This document shows, in pieces, positions 29,650 through 38,802 of a DNA stretch of 64,000 nt. Made by a program: the position numbers and the translations under genes. The DNA lies in contig JAKPFN010000046.1 in NCBI GenBank assembly GCA_029551395.1, positions 1 through 64,000 on the forward strand. Reading direction: 5' to 3'. The DNA is from Armatimonadota bacterium. Its GTDB lineage: Bacteria; Armatimonadota; UBA5829; DTLH01. Position 1 is the first letter of the stretch. The number at the start of each line of letters is the position of its first letter. The notes beneath the pieces are model-generated. The model saw nothing but the letters and a program-made list of their open reading frames with translations, ran no database searches and was not told the origin of the DNA.

Positions 29650-30147
29650 ATGGATGCCATAGAATGTTTGAAAACCCGAAGAAGTGTTCGAAGTTATACA
29701 AACCAGCCAGTACCCAGAGAAGTAATTGAAGATATAGTCGATGCTGGGAGGCTTGCAGCGTCTGCTATCAATATTCAACCCTGGCAGTTTATTGTTGTGA
29801 CAGACAGTAGGATGAGACAGAAACTCGCTGATATTACGGACCACGGTAAATTTATTGCCGATGCGCCTGTCTGTATTGTTGTTTTTTGCGAAGATTGTAA
29901 ATACTATCTGGAAGATGGATCAGCAGCTACACAGAATATTCTGAATGCAGCTAAAGCTCATGGACTTGGCTCATGTTGGATTGCAGGTGATAAGAAACCT
30001 TATGCTGATCAGATAAGAGATCTGTTGGGATTACCTGAGAACTACAAGCTTATCAGTCTTATCACAATAGGACATGCAGCATCCATACCAAACCCGGAGA
30101 AGAAAACCTTGTCTTCAGTGATGCACTGGGAGAGATTCTCAGGCTGA
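29650..30147 (+). CDS. Nitroreductase-family flavoprotein
   Basis: A 165-aa NAD(P)H:FMN oxidoreductase-fold protein. It starts MDAIECLKTRRSVRSYTNQ (FMN phosphate Arg pair in RRSVR), has AASAINIQPWQFIVV, and GLGSCWIAGDKK near the C-terminus, where the family has its second FMN contact. The size is at the short end of the family. GGTGGAGG precedes the ATG. A flavin-reductase-domain gene follows 31 bases later, so the two probably work in one redox route, substrate unknown. Confidence 0.88.
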   Translation: MDAIECLKTRRSVRSYTNQPVPREVIEDIVDAGRLAASAINIQPWQFIVVTDSRMRQKLADITDHGKFIADAPVCIVVFCEDCKYYLEDGSAATQNILNAAKAHGLGSCWIAGDKKPYADQIRDLLGLPENYKLISLITIGHAASIPNPEKKTLSSVMHWERFSG

Positions 30148-30178
30148 TATTTTAATATACAAAGGAGGAACTGGTTCA

Positions 30179-30640
30179 ATGGCAAGAAATATTGAGAATG
30201 CCCTTAATTCATTTACCTACGGGGTCTATGTAGTCAGCGGCCGTCGTGGTGAACGAGCCAACGGGCTAACCTGCGCATGGGTTACGCGAGTATCGATGGA
30301 GCCGGCTTTGGTTGCTGTAGCTGTCGGAAAGCCCCGTTACACTCACGATTTCATTAAAGAAGGTGGAGCATTTGCTGTGAGTGTGCTTTCAGAGAATCAA
30401 GTGGAAATCGGCCGATATTTTGGTACGGTTTCAGGCAAGGATGAGGACAAGTTTGCTAAATACTCACACTTCACAAAGACAACAGGTGTTCCTATTATTG
30501 CCGACTGCGCTGCCTGGGTGGACTGCAAGCTGATACACAGCTATGATGCAGGAGACCATACAATTTTCGTTGGTGAAGTGGTTGATGCAGGTACTTCGGA
30601 TGCTGCACCGCTCGTATTCAGACCAGGTGATTATTTCTAA
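30179..30640 (+). CDS. Flavin reductase-like (FMN-binding split-barrel) protein
   Basis: A 153-aa flavin-reductase domain protein. Typical stretches are FTYGVYVVSGRRGERANGLTC, the VSMEPALVAVAVGKPRYTHD strand-turn, and a central GGAFAVSVLSENQ...YFGTVSGKDEDKFA; it ends VVDAGTSDAAPLVFRPGDYF. Members use NADH to reduce free flavin or bind FMN as single-domain redox proteins, often called diflavin-flavoprotein-like in anaerobes. AGGAGG lies 9 bases before the ATG. It sits directly after the nitroreductase. Confidence 0.87.
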   Translation: MARNIENALNSFTYGVYVVSGRRGERANGLTCAWVTRVSMEPALVAVAVGKPRYTHDFIKEGGAFAVSVLSENQVEIGRYFGTVSGKDEDKFAKYSHFTKTTGVPIIADCAAWVDCKLIHSYDAGDHTIFVGEVVDAGTSDAAPLVFRPGDYF

Positions 30641-30751
30641 GGCAATAAATTTCTGCACGATATTGTGCAAATGTATGAAGGATAATCGTTATTGAATAGC
30701 TAATGTTTTTATATAACCACAGGGCTGACTGGCCAACAAGAGGAGGATGAT

Positions 30752-31912
30752 ATGGGGAAGGTTAAAACTGGGATTATCGGCACTGGGTTCATAGGCCCAG
30801 CACATGTAGAAGCTGTCAGACGGCTTGGCTATGTGGAAGTAGCTGCAGTTGCTGAGGCAAACAAGGACCTGGCAGAGCAAAAAGCAGCCGCTCTTTCGAT
30901 ACCAAAGGCCTATGGATCCTATCAGGAACTTCTTGCTGATCCGGAGATTCAGGTAGTGCATGTTTGTACGCCCAACACTCTCCATTATCCGATAGTGAAA
31001 GATGCCCTTCAGGCTGGCAAGCATGTTTATTGCGAGAAACCGCTTGCTATGAACAGCCGGGAATCCGCAGAACTGGTCAAGATGGCTGATGATCTTGGTC
31101 TTGTAAATGCAGTCAACTTCAACTATCGGTTTTACCCGTTAAACCAGGAAGCAAAGGCAAAGGTGCAGTCAGGAGAGATAGGCCGAACGCTTGTTATTAC
31201 TGGCAGCTATCTTCAGGATTGGCTCCTTTTACCTACGGACTACAACTGGAGGATAGAGCCTGATCTTGGAGGCGAGTCCAGAGCAGTTGCGGATATCGGC
31301 AGCCATTGGTGCGACCTCATATCGTTCATCACCGGGCAGAAATTTACCCGAGTATATGCTGACCTTGCTGTGGTCCATAAAACCCGCATGAAGCCTAAGA
31401 AAGCCATAGAGACATACGCAGGCAAGGAACTCACTCCTGAGGATTATGAAGCTGTGCCAGTTACGACTGAGGACTATGGGACTGTTATGTTTGAGATGGA
31501 TGGCGGCGCTCGGGGGGTCTTTACTGTCTGCCAGGTTTGTGCAGGCCGGAAAAATCGGCTTTACTACGAAATCGATTGCGAGAAAGCGGCTCTTGCTTAT
31601 GATCAGGAAGATGTGGAGCGGTTGTGGATTGGCCGAAGAGATGGCCCGAACCAGGTTCTGATGCGCGATCCATCTATTCTTTCAAGCCACGCTAAACAAT
31701 ATACATCATATCCTGGAGGCCACCCGGAAGGTTATCCTGATGGTCTGAAGAACTTCATGTCCAGTTTTTATGGCTTCGTGATCTCAGATAAGGATCCAAG
31801 AAAGGAAAAACCGGACTTCCCAACATTCATAGATGGGCATGCTGAGATTGCAATAGTCGAAGCTGTGTTAACCTCTGCCAAAAAGCAGGCTTGGACGGAA
31901 GTTATCTACTAA
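30752..31912 (+). CDS. Gfo/Idh/MocA-family oxidoreductase
   Basis: A 386-aa NAD(P)-dependent dehydrogenase. The Rossmann start KTGIIGTGFIGPAHVEAVRRLGY gives the dinucleotide-binding GxGxxG, followed by HVCTPNTLHYPIVKDALQAGKHVYCEKPLA with the family EKP lysine. The C-terminal alpha/beta domain has ADIGSHWCDLISFITG, with Asp and His in the usual catalytic positions. Substrates are normally sugars or cyclitols; there is no neighbour to narrow it. AGGAGGATG site before the ATG. Confidence 0.92.
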   Translation: MGKVKTGIIGTGFIGPAHVEAVRRLGYVEVAAVAEANKDLAEQKAAALSIPKAYGSYQELLADPEIQVVHVCTPNTLHYPIVKDALQAGKHVYCEKPLAMNSRESAELVKMADDLGLVNAVNFNYRFYPLNQEAKAKVQSGEIGRTLVITGSYLQDWLLLPTDYNWRIEPDLGGESRAVADIGSHWCDLISFITGQKFTRVYADLAVVHKTRMKPKKAIETYAGKELTPEDYEAVPVTTEDYGTVMFEMDGGARGVFTVCQVCAGRKNRLYYEIDCEKAALAYDQEDVERLWIGRRDGPNQVLMRDPSILSSHAKQYTSYPGGHPEGYPDGLKNFMSSFYGFVISDKDPRKEKPDFPTFIDGHAEIAIVEAVLTSAKKQAWTEVIY

Positions 31913-31951
31913 GTTGAACGGATATTTTTCCATGCGCTAAAAGCGCAGAAA

Positions 31952-32515
31952 GTGATGCCTACTGTGTCGCAGCATTACAAAATTTTAGGTTGGCTATTCC
32001 TGATTTTTGGAGTCCTGGGAGTGCTTGGAAGTCTCGGCGGAATTGTATTTATGGGGTTCATGATAGAATTTATCCAGCAGGATATTATGGAGAGTATGCC
32101 TTCATACGCGCCACAAACCGAAACGCCGGGATTAGCTCCATCTCCAACAGAACCAACACCTGTTCCAGAGCAACCAGCAACATCACCAGGAGATATACCG
32201 CAAGCAACTGATTCACAACAATCGCGGCCTGGTCAAGTTCCACCTCAGCAGTTTCTTGATATATTCAGGATAATTTGGATGGCGATTCTTGCCTTGGCAT
32301 TGATTTCATCTCTGCTGTCAGTATTAGCTGGTTGGGGGCTGTTCGCACGGAAAGCATGGGCGAAAGTAATAACAATTATTGTCTCAGTTCTGTACATTAT
32401 CAATTTTGCAGGTTTTCCCGTTATCACAGGCATTGGGATTTATGGTCTTTGGGCGATGTTCCAAACCGGCAAACCAAATGCCTGGGAGCAGTATGTAGCT
32501 GGAGAAAATCCGTAG
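31952..32515 (+). CDS. Small membrane protein with Pro-rich loop
   Basis: A 187-aa protein of no family I recognise. One transmembrane helix (about 12-37) is followed by a long Pro/Thr/Gln-rich loop (about 47-100) and two or three C-terminal helices (106-130, 138-160 and up to about 170). The pattern resembles DUF4064/DUF2127-like small membrane proteins. Start GTG 31952 or ATG 31955; no strong ribosome-binding site. Confidence 0.68.
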   Translation: MMPTVSQHYKILGWLFLIFGVLGVLGSLGGIVFMGFMIEFIQQDIMESMPSYAPQTETPGLAPSPTEPTPVPEQPATSPGDIPQATDSQQSRPGQVPPQQFLDIFRIIWMAILALALISSLLSVLAGWGLFARKAWAKVITIIVSVLYIINFAGFPVITGIGIYGLWAMFQTGKPNAWEQYVAGENP

Positions 32516-32539
32516 AAAGTAAATACTGGTTGATATTAA

Positions 32540-32571
32540 AAGGCCGGCAGCGATTCATCTGCCGGCCTTTG
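32540..32571. terminator. Bidirectional terminator between convergent genes
   Basis: A perfect 12-pair stem AAAGGCCGGCAG / CTGCCGGCCTTT with an eight-base loop. A/T-rich ends on both sides let it serve both the plus-strand membrane protein gene and nadE. Confidence 0.88.
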
Positions 32572-32575
32572 TAGT

Positions 32576-34324
32576 TTATTCTCTGAATGCGTTAGTGATT
32601 GGAAGCCGCCGGTCTTTACCGAATGCTTTGGGGGTTATTTTTACTCCCGGGGCAGCCTGCCGACGCTTATATTCGTTCCTGTCGACCATTGCAATTACCC
32701 GCCGAACAACATCCTCAGGATAACCTTTGGCTATAATCTCACCTGGAGAAGCATCCTGTTCGATGTAGAGATGCAGTATAGGGTCCAGCAGTTCATAAGG
32801 TGGAAGTGTATCCTGGTCTTTCTGGTCTGGCCGAAGCTCTGCCGATGGCGGCCTTTCTATTGTAGTCTGCGGGATGACAGGGCTTATTGTGTTCCTGTAA
32901 TTCGACAGCTCATATACGAGAGTCTTCGGCACATCTTTGAGCACAGCAAAACCACCAGCCATGTCTCCGTAAAGCGTTGCATAGCCGGTAGCCAATTCGC
33001 TTTTATTGCCTGTGGTTAAAACAAGCCATTTGAACTTGTTGGAAAGAGCCATCAGATAGTTACCGCGAATACGGGCCTGGATATTCTCCTCAGTTACATC
33101 TGATGGATAACCTTCAAATACTGGCTTGAGAGCAGTCTTATAACATTCGAAGACCTCTTGGATTGGGATGGTTATAAGATTTATTCCGAGATTCTTTGCA
33201 AGCAGCTCTGCATCGGTTTTCGTGCCTTCGGATGTGAATATAGACGGCATAGAAACGCCTGTAACATTCTCCGGGCCAAGTGCATCGACGGCTACAGCTG
33301 CTGTTAGTGCGGAATCGATTCCTCCGCTAAGTCCGATGACCACATGGCTGAACTTATTCTTCTTAACATAGTCTCGGGTGCCAAGAACAAGTGCTTTATA
33401 TACTTCCTCAACTCGCTCAGGAGGACTTACTTGCTTTGTTGCCAATCGAGGCCGTTCAATCTCTCGTTTCGGGCCAAGGTCTATCAATCGTACAGGAAAT
33501 TCAGGATCTCTACAGGCAGGAGATTCCTGTCTCCATCTAGGGTCAGCCAGACGGGTATGCCATACGCTACCGATATCAAGGTCTGCGACAACCAGTTCTT
33601 CCTCAAATGGAGTTCCGCGTGATACCAGTTTCGCACGTGGGTCTATAATCATAGAATGACCGTCGAAGACAAGCTCATCCTGACCGCCAACCTGGTTCAC
33701 ATACACAACGTACGCTGAATTATCGCCCGCACGGGTAGTGAGCATACTGTCTCGCCATTTCCACTTGAGCGAATAGAACGGTGAAGCGTTTATGTTGATA
33801 AGAACCTGTGCGCCGGCAAGCGCTTGAGCGCGGTGTGGGCCATCGGGATACCACATATCTTCGCAGATCGATACGCCAAAAACTGGGCCGCCCAGACGGA
33901 AGATAGAAGTTTCGCAGCCTTTTTGGAAGTATCGAAATTCATCGAACACTCCGTAGTTCGGCAGAAACACTTTTCGATGTACCCCGGCTAACTTGCCATT
34001 GTGGATAACGGCAGCAGCGTTATAGATATCTGCATTAACATCTACAAATCCGCAAATAGTGGTGATATCATTTGAAGCTGCAATTATTTTGTCAAGCGCT
34101 TGCAGGTTCTTCTCAAGGAATGATGGCTTAAGGAGAAGATCTTCAGGAGGGTAGCCGGTAATGGCAAGTTCGGTGAAAGCTATAATGTCCGCACCTGCAT
34201 TGCGCCCCTGGTCTATGAAGTCTATTATCTTATCAGTATTGCCTTCGATGTCTCCGACGGTTGGATTGATCTGTGCAAGAGCGATTCTCAGGCTTCCGCG
34301 AATAGATCCGGTATGGTTATCCAA
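32576..34324 (-). CDS. nadE: Glutamine-dependent NAD+ synthetase
   Basis: Makes NAD from deamido-NAD, ATP and glutamine. The 582-aa protein has an N-terminal nitrilase-type glutaminase with the Glu-Lys-Cys triad (FTELAITGYPP, HRKVFLPNYGVFDE, GVSICEDMW) and a C-terminal NH3-dependent synthetase with the P-loop [15 protein letters not shown], followed by NKSELATGYATLYGDMAGGF. TTG 34324 has GGAGG 8 bases upstream; ATG 34345, seven codons earlier, is the alternative. serC lies 74 bases upstream on the same strand, with only a weak four-pair hairpin (34368-34379) between them. Confidence 0.95.
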   Translation of the reverse strand: MDNHTGSIRGSLRIALAQINPTVGDIEGNTDKIIDFIDQGRNAGADIIAFTELAITGYPPEDLLLKPSFLEKNLQALDKIIAASNDITTICGFVDVNADIYNAAAVIHNGKLAGVHRKVFLPNYGVFDEFRYFQKGCETSIFRLGGPVFGVSICEDMWYPDGPHRAQALAGAQVLININASPFYSLKWKWRDSMLTTRAGDNSAYVVYVNQVGGQDELVFDGHSMIIDPRAKLVSRGTPFEEELVVADLDIGSVWHTRLADPRWRQESPACRDPEFPVRLIDLGPKREIERPRLATKQVSPPERVEEVYKALVLGTRDYVKKNKFSHVVIGLSGGIDSALTAAVAVDALGPENVTGVSMPSIFTSEGTKTDAELLAKNLGINLITIPIQEVFECYKTALKPVFEGYPSDVTEENIQARIRGNYLMALSNKFKWLVLTTGNKSELATGYATLYGDMAGGFAVLKDVPKTLVYELSNYRNTISPVIPQTTIERPPSAELRPDQKDQDTLPPYELLDPILHLYIEQDASPGEIIAKGYPEDVVRRVIAMVDRNEYKRRQAAPGVKITPKAFGKDRRLPITNAFRE

Positions 34325-34418
34325 TCGAATGTCCTCCAGTATCATACATGGAGTCTACACCTAAAAAGCCACTTTTGGCAAACAGGCTTAGAGGAATATT
34401 TGCTGTCCTGGCACAGCA

Positions 34419-35498
34419 TTAACCATACTTTGCCTTAAACGCTCTCATGAACGATACGAGTGCATCTACAGCTTCCTGCGGCACAGCGTTATATATGCTT
34501 GCACGGATTCCTCCGACCGATCTGTGTCCTTTCAGCCCGATCATTCCGGCTTTTTTAGCTTCTGATACAAAAAGCTCTTCCAGGTCTTCATTAGGGAGCC
34601 GCCAGACAACATTCATAATAGACCGGCATTTTCTATCGGCTGGTGTGTGCCAAAAGTTGCTGGAATCCAGTTCTTCGTAGAGTGTTGCCGCTTTATGTTC
34701 GTTCAACTTCTCTATCTCAGAGATTCCGCCCAGAGAGTCGAGCCATTCTGTCACCAGTTTCAGAATATATATTGCCCAGGTGTTTGGAGTATTGTAAAGG
34801 CTCTTTTCCTCAAGATGAGTTTTATAACGAAGGAAAATGGGTGCATCTTCAGGCACTCGATCTATTAAATCTTTACGTAGAATTACCAGTGCCAGCCCGG
34901 ATGGCCCCAGGTTCTTTTGTGCTCCGGCGTAGATCATGCCGAACTGGTTTATATCAATGACTCGTGACATAATCTCACTGGACAAATCAGCTATTAACGG
35001 TGCTTTGGTTTTTGGAAATGTGGGATAACGGATGCCTCCGATCGTCTCGTTAGAGCAGATATGAACATACTCCGCGTCTTCAGTAAGGTTGAGTTCTTCA
35101 GTCGCAGGAGTACGCATATAGTTCGCTTCTTTGCCGTCCCATATAACGTTAACGCTGCCTGTGGTCTTTGCTTCCTTGATAGCCTTTGCCGACCAACTGC
35201 CAGTGTGGATATAATCAGCAGTCTTTCCAGGACGGCGAAGGTTCATAGGAACCATAGCAAACTGCATACTGGCTCCGCCTTGAAGGAAAAGGACAGCGTA
35301 ATCGTCACTAATGCCCATCAGCTTTCTGACATTAGCCTCTGCACCTTCGATTATTGCAGCGAAATCCTTGGACCTGTGAGACATCTCCATTACAGACATC
35401 CCAGAGCCAGCGTAATCGAGCATTTCAGACTGCGCCCGCTCCAGAACAGCAAGTGGAAGCGCTGCAGGTCCAGCATTGAAGTTATAAACACGAGCCAT
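34419..35498 (-). CDS. serC: Phosphoserine aminotransferase
   Basis: PLP enzyme making phosphoserine for serine synthesis. The 359-aa protein has NFNAGPAALPLAVLE at the N-terminus, LFLQGGASMQF, DLSSEIMSR and the PLP lysine in YAGAQKNLGPSGL; the C-terminal GLKGHRSVGGIRASIYNA is typical of SerC. AAGGAGT lies 8 bases before the ATG. Upstream on the minus strand a lone TATAAT (35546-35551) could be its -10. Confidence 0.96.
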   Translation of the reverse strand: MARVYNFNAGPAALPLAVLERAQSEMLDYAGSGMSVMEMSHRSKDFAAIIEGAEANVRKLMGISDDYAVLFLQGGASMQFAMVPMNLRRPGKTADYIHTGSWSAKAIKEAKTTGSVNVIWDGKEANYMRTPATEELNLTEDAEYVHICSNETIGGIRYPTFPKTKAPLIADLSSEIMSRVIDINQFGMIYAGAQKNLGPSGLALVILRKDLIDRVPEDAPIFLRYKTHLEEKSLYNTPNTWAIYILKLVTEWLDSLGGISEIEKLNEHKAATLYEELDSSNFWHTPADRKCRSIMNVVWRLPNEDLEELFVSEAKKAGMIGLKGHRSVGGIRASIYNAVPQEAVDALVSFMRAFKAKYG

Positions 35499-35845
35499 TA
35501 ACCATACTCCTTACTCATCAATATCCTTACTCAAATATTCCATCAATTATACTGGGATTCCTTAAGATAATGTTCTTATCTTTATCTCCTTTCTCGGGAG
35601 GGATTTGAAATTCCTCACAGACGTATAGCTAAGGGATCGGTGATCCTAGATTATTATCAAAAACACCAAGGAACGGGATTGCAAATCTCTCGGTTGTTGT
35701 TCCGGGCTAAATTGCAAATTTAGCCCGAGGGTAGGGTAGGTTTAGCTCAAGGGTAGATACGAGACTGATTTGAGATATAAGCAAAGAAGCCAGAGAATAT
35801 ATCCCCAGCTTCTCGTAGAATGATTCATCTTGGAAGACTCATGTG
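35499..35845. other. Intergenic region with several hairpins upstream of serC
   Basis: A gap of 347 bases with no plausible gene. It holds three inverted repeats: an 11-pair perfect stem CGGGCTAAATT / AATTTAGCCCG at 35703-35727; a seven-pair stem AAGATAA / TTATCTT at 35564-35582; and a six-pair stem AGAAGC / GCTTCT at 35785-35813 that may end the long FHA-kinase operon on the minus strand. A minus-strand TATAAT at 35546-35551 may belong to the serC promoter. Confidence 0.6.
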
Positions 35846-36262
35846 TTACTTCAGACGTTCTTCTTCAGACTCATCTATCTCCTCGGCAAAGATTTCCTCT
35901 TCTTCCATTTCCTCCTGCCAACCTGAAACCATCTGGTTCCAATAGTTAACATGAGGCTGGATGTCCTCTGTTTTGTCAGAAAAATCAGGTGCTTCGTCAA
36001 GGTCACCTTTAGTAACAGGTAGAACGAGCTGCTTACTGGCTTCGTCCAAAAACATCAGTTCAAGCGGGACTATGGTGCAGCGATTATTGCTATAGCAGAC
36101 CGCGCCGAAGAGTATTTCTCCACTTTCAGTTTCAACAAGCATATCATCAAGGGATCCAATTACCTGACCGTCTGCGTCAGCTACATCCCATCCGAGTAGA
36201 TTAGGTTGTCCCGGTTCTACACGGTAGTCTATCTGTGTCAATCTAACAAGCTCACCAGCCAT
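35846..36262 (-). CDS. PRC-barrel domain protein
   Basis: A 138-aa soluble protein. Residues about 10-100 fit a PRC barrel: LLGWDVADADGQVIGSLDDMLVE...GEILFGAVCYSNNRCTIVPLELMFLDE. An acidic C-terminal tail follows (EEEEIFAEEIDESEEERLK). PRC barrels bind proteins or act as adaptors. It ends the long kinase-FHA operon; GGGGAGGA lies 10 bases before the ATG and 78 bases separate it from the gene upstream. Confidence 0.8.
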   Translation of the reverse strand: MAGELVRLTQIDYRVEPGQPNLLGWDVADADGQVIGSLDDMLVETESGEILFGAVCYSNNRCTIVPLELMFLDEASKQLVLPVTKGDLDEAPDFSDKTEDIQPHVNYWNQMVSGWQEEMEEEEIFAEEIDESEEERLK

Positions 36263-36340
36263 TTGTTTATGGTCCTCCCCTCTCGTGGGACTGATACATC
36301 ACACGATTATTTATGTTGCAGGGTCGCTATCTATACGGGC

Positions 36341-37114
36341 TTACCCTGTGATAACTCTCACCAAAACCTTGGAACCTAACATGAGTCCTAATTCAACAGC
36401 CACATTGCCCATATTGATGGCGATCTCCAGCTGTCCCGATGATCCAAACAGCGCTGCAGGCCCTCCGGGAGTTGCCTCTGCGTATGTTCGTATTGGTCCA
36501 TGGATCAGTTGACCAGAAACGGTGATAACAGCCGTTCGTGAACCCAACCAGTTACGGAACCGGGATTCCTCAATATCTGTAATGCAGTTTCCAAACCTGT
36601 CTATATGGATGATTCGGCCCTCAAAGGTGTTGTCAGAAGGAACAGGCGGAGGTGGAAGCATTACCGGGTCAAAAACCTGCGGCCCAAGCTCTGAAACAGG
36701 TGTGCCGAGCGATAAATAAGCTGCTGCTGGTGAGAAAATGTCTCTGCCATGGAATGTGCTGCTTATCTGTGGAAGCATGAACCGTGAATTGGTGATTTCA
36801 TAAGCCTCAAATTGCTCTTCATTTCGTAAAACTGAAGTTAAAAGGCCATTGTCTGGCGCGACAAACATCCAGCTATTCGTGCGTACAGCCAATGCGCGTC
36901 TTTCAGTACCAACTCCTGGGTCTACTACGGCAACATGGACTGTTCCAGAGGGAAAATATCGGTATGCCGACTCCAGAAGAAACGCGCCTTGTTCAATTGC
37001 CTGAGGTTGAACATCGTGGGTGATGTCTATTATAGTTGCATCAGGCGAGATAATCTGGGCAACATAAGTGTCTGATGCTCCGAAATCCGTTAGAAGTGTG
37101 ATAATTGGAGGCAT
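36341..37114 (-). CDS. SAM hydroxide adenosyltransferase family (DUF62)
   Basis: A 257-aa relative of SAM hydrolases, fluorinase and chlorinase. Conserved features are ITLLTDFGASDTYVAQ with the Asp near the start, IIDITHDVQPQAIEQGAFLLESA, VVDPGVGTERRALAV, APDNGLLT, FHGRDIFSPAAA and the C-terminal DRFGNCITDI. DUF62 members in non-halogenating bacteria hydrolyse SAM to adenosine and methionine. Oddly, about six residues are absent after YVAQ, where the family has a conserved KG turn. It begins 5 bases after the kinase stop. The link to phospho-signalling is unexplained. Confidence 0.85.
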   Translation of the reverse strand: MPPIITLLTDFGASDTYVAQIISPDATIIDITHDVQPQAIEQGAFLLESAYRYFPSGTVHVAVVDPGVGTERRALAVRTNSWMFVAPDNGLLTSVLRNEEQFEAYEITNSRFMLPQISSTFHGRDIFSPAAAYLSLGTPVSELGPQVFDPVMLPPPPVPSDNTFEGRIIHIDRFGNCITDIEESRFRNWLGSRTAVITVSGQLIHGPIRTYAEATPGGPAALFGSSGQLEIAINMGNVAVELGLMLGSKVLVRVITG

Positions 37115-37119
37115 TTCGG

Positions 37120-38799
37120 TTAGCCTGATTGTTTGTTAATGTCCGTCAATCGCTGTTCAGCTATAGGAGACCAGTCGGGGTCGAACAGCAGCGGATCTTC
37201 GGCTACCTTCCGATAAAAAGATTTAGCCTGCTCAGGATTGGATGATGCCAGCCTGTCTCCCTGGTTGATGTAGATTTCACATAATCGTTTTCTGGCAGCC
37301 TGAGCGAAGTCGTCATTACCTCCTGTTTCGATGGCCTTTCGTAATTCGGCATCATATGTAGAGTAACCAAGGTAATGGTCAGCTATTCCCAGATAGTAGT
37401 GACCAGCAGAGTATGTAGGGTCAGCGTCAACAGTCCAGCTTGCATATTGCTTTAGTGACCTATATTGGCGCTGCTCAAGAGATTTTCCTGCCAGATCTGC
37501 GTATACATGAGCAAGCCGTCTGCGTGCCTCTGCACCTGCTTTTCCTGTACCTGCAGCCCTTTTTGCATTGTTGTACTGAACAAGAGCATCATCCACTCTG
37601 CCTTCTTTCATCAGCTTGTCACCCTGGCTGATGTATTTAGTGACGATTCGAGTCCGGGTCTGTTCGTCATACTTTGAATAGGCTTCGGTTACCATCCAAA
37701 TAGCAAGTAAAAGCAAACCGGTCAGGCTGAGAACAATGAAAAGTGTTCCTAAGAATGCTCTTGTTTCCGGCGACATTCCTTTTCTTTGTGGAATCGGTGT
37801 CGGTACAGGTGACGATGGTACCGATTGAGCAAACGGATCAGGAACATATTGCCCTCCTGAAGGTGATGGAGGAGGGGAATATGTGGTTGGCGGCGCATAC
37901 GTTGTCGGTGGCGAGCCTGTGCCGTAGGTTGTCATAATGCCCTGCGGCATAGGTGGGCTGTAAGGGTCGGAATATAGAGTTGCTCCATTGGCAGGTTCTT
38001 GCTTCAGAGCATCAGCCATTTCTTCCACAGACTGGAACCGCATATTGGGGTCTTTGGCCATAGCTTTTCTGATAATAGCTACCAGGTGAGGCTGGACTCC
38101 AGGTGGCGGAGGCGGTTCTGAGTTCATAATATTGTAGGTGATAGTGACTACCGTATCACCAGCAAACGGTTTCTGGCCGGTAAGCATTTCATAAAGCAGC
38201 ACACCGAGCGAAAAAATGTCAGAGCGGCCGTCAATATTCCTGCCGGAAACCTGCTCTGGAGACATATAGCTTGGAGTGCCAAAGACCTGTCCGTTGGCTG
38301 TGATAGATGGTTCTGACATTATTCTGGCGATGCCAAAATCAGTCAGCTTAACGTGCCCGCCAGGTAATATCTGAACATTTTCAGGCTTAACATCCCGGTG
38401 GACTATATTATTCTGATGTGCCAGTGCCAGTGCTTCACAAAGCTGTAATGTAATGTCTACAGCATCCTTAACAGGTAGAGCGCCACGAGCTTTGATAGTG
38501 TCTCGAAGAGTCTGACCTCCCAGAAACTCCATTGCGATGAAGAACCGGTCACCTTCCTGACCTATTTCGTAGACTGTCACGATATTCGGGTGTTCCAGAC
38601 GTGCAGCAGCCTTGCCTTCGCGCATAAAACGCTCGATACGTTCGCGTTTTTGTGCGCCATCGATGTTGGGAGGAAAGTACAACTCTTTGAGCGCGACGCG
38701 TCGGCCCAGCGTTGGGTCAGTCGCCTCGTAGACGATGTCGTTGCTCCTCGCAATCTCTCGTATTATCTGGTATTTTCCAAGAGTGTTGGTTGATTCCAC
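37120..38799 (-). CDS. Ser/Thr protein kinase with membrane anchor and TPR-like repeats
   Basis: A 559-aa Hanks-type kinase. The kinase domain (10-265) has Lys38 (VALKEL), Glu61, HRDVKPEN at 134-141 and DFGIA at 154-158; a GTPSYMSPEQ activation-loop end is present. A Pro/Thr/Tyr-rich linker leads to one transmembrane helix (FLGTLFIVLSLTGLLLLAIWM, about 353-373) and an extracytoplasmic helical-repeat region (about 390-555) with TPR-like spacing (VDDALVQYNNAKRAAG, AGHYYLGIADHYLG). Exceptionally, the glycine-rich ATP loop lacks glycine: IREIARSNDIVYEA instead of GxGxxGxVY. It lies 3 bases after the PP2C phosphatase gene; both belong to the FHA/VWA operon. GTG start with a weak ribosome-binding site. 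Confidence 0.93.
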   Translation of the reverse strand: MESTNTLGKYQIIREIARSNDIVYEATDPTLGRRVALKELYFPPNIDGAQKRERIERFMREGKAAARLEHPNIVTVYEIGQEGDRFFIAMEFLGGQTLRDTIKARGALPVKDAVDITLQLCEALALAHQNNIVHRDVKPENVQILPGGHVKLTDFGIARIMSEPSITANGQVFGTPSYMSPEQVSGRNIDGRSDIFSLGVLLYEMLTGQKPFAGDTVVTITYNIMNSEPPPPPGVQPHLVAIIRKAMAKDPNMRFQSVEEMADALKQEPANGATLYSDPYSPPMPQGIMTTYGTGSPPTTYAPPTTYSPPPSPSGGQYVPDPFAQSVPSSPVPTPIPQRKGMSPETRAFLGTLFIVLSLTGLLLLAIWMVTEAYSKYDEQTRTRIVTKYISQGDKLMKEGRVDDALVQYNNAKRAAGTGKAGAEARRRLAHVYADLAGKSLEQRQYRSLKQYASWTVDADPTYSAGHYYLGIADHYLGYSTYDAELRKAIETGGNDDFAQAARKRLCEIYINQGDRLASSNPEQAKSFYRKVAEDPLLFDPDWSPIAEQRLTDINKQSG

Positions 38800-38802
38800 A
38801 GG

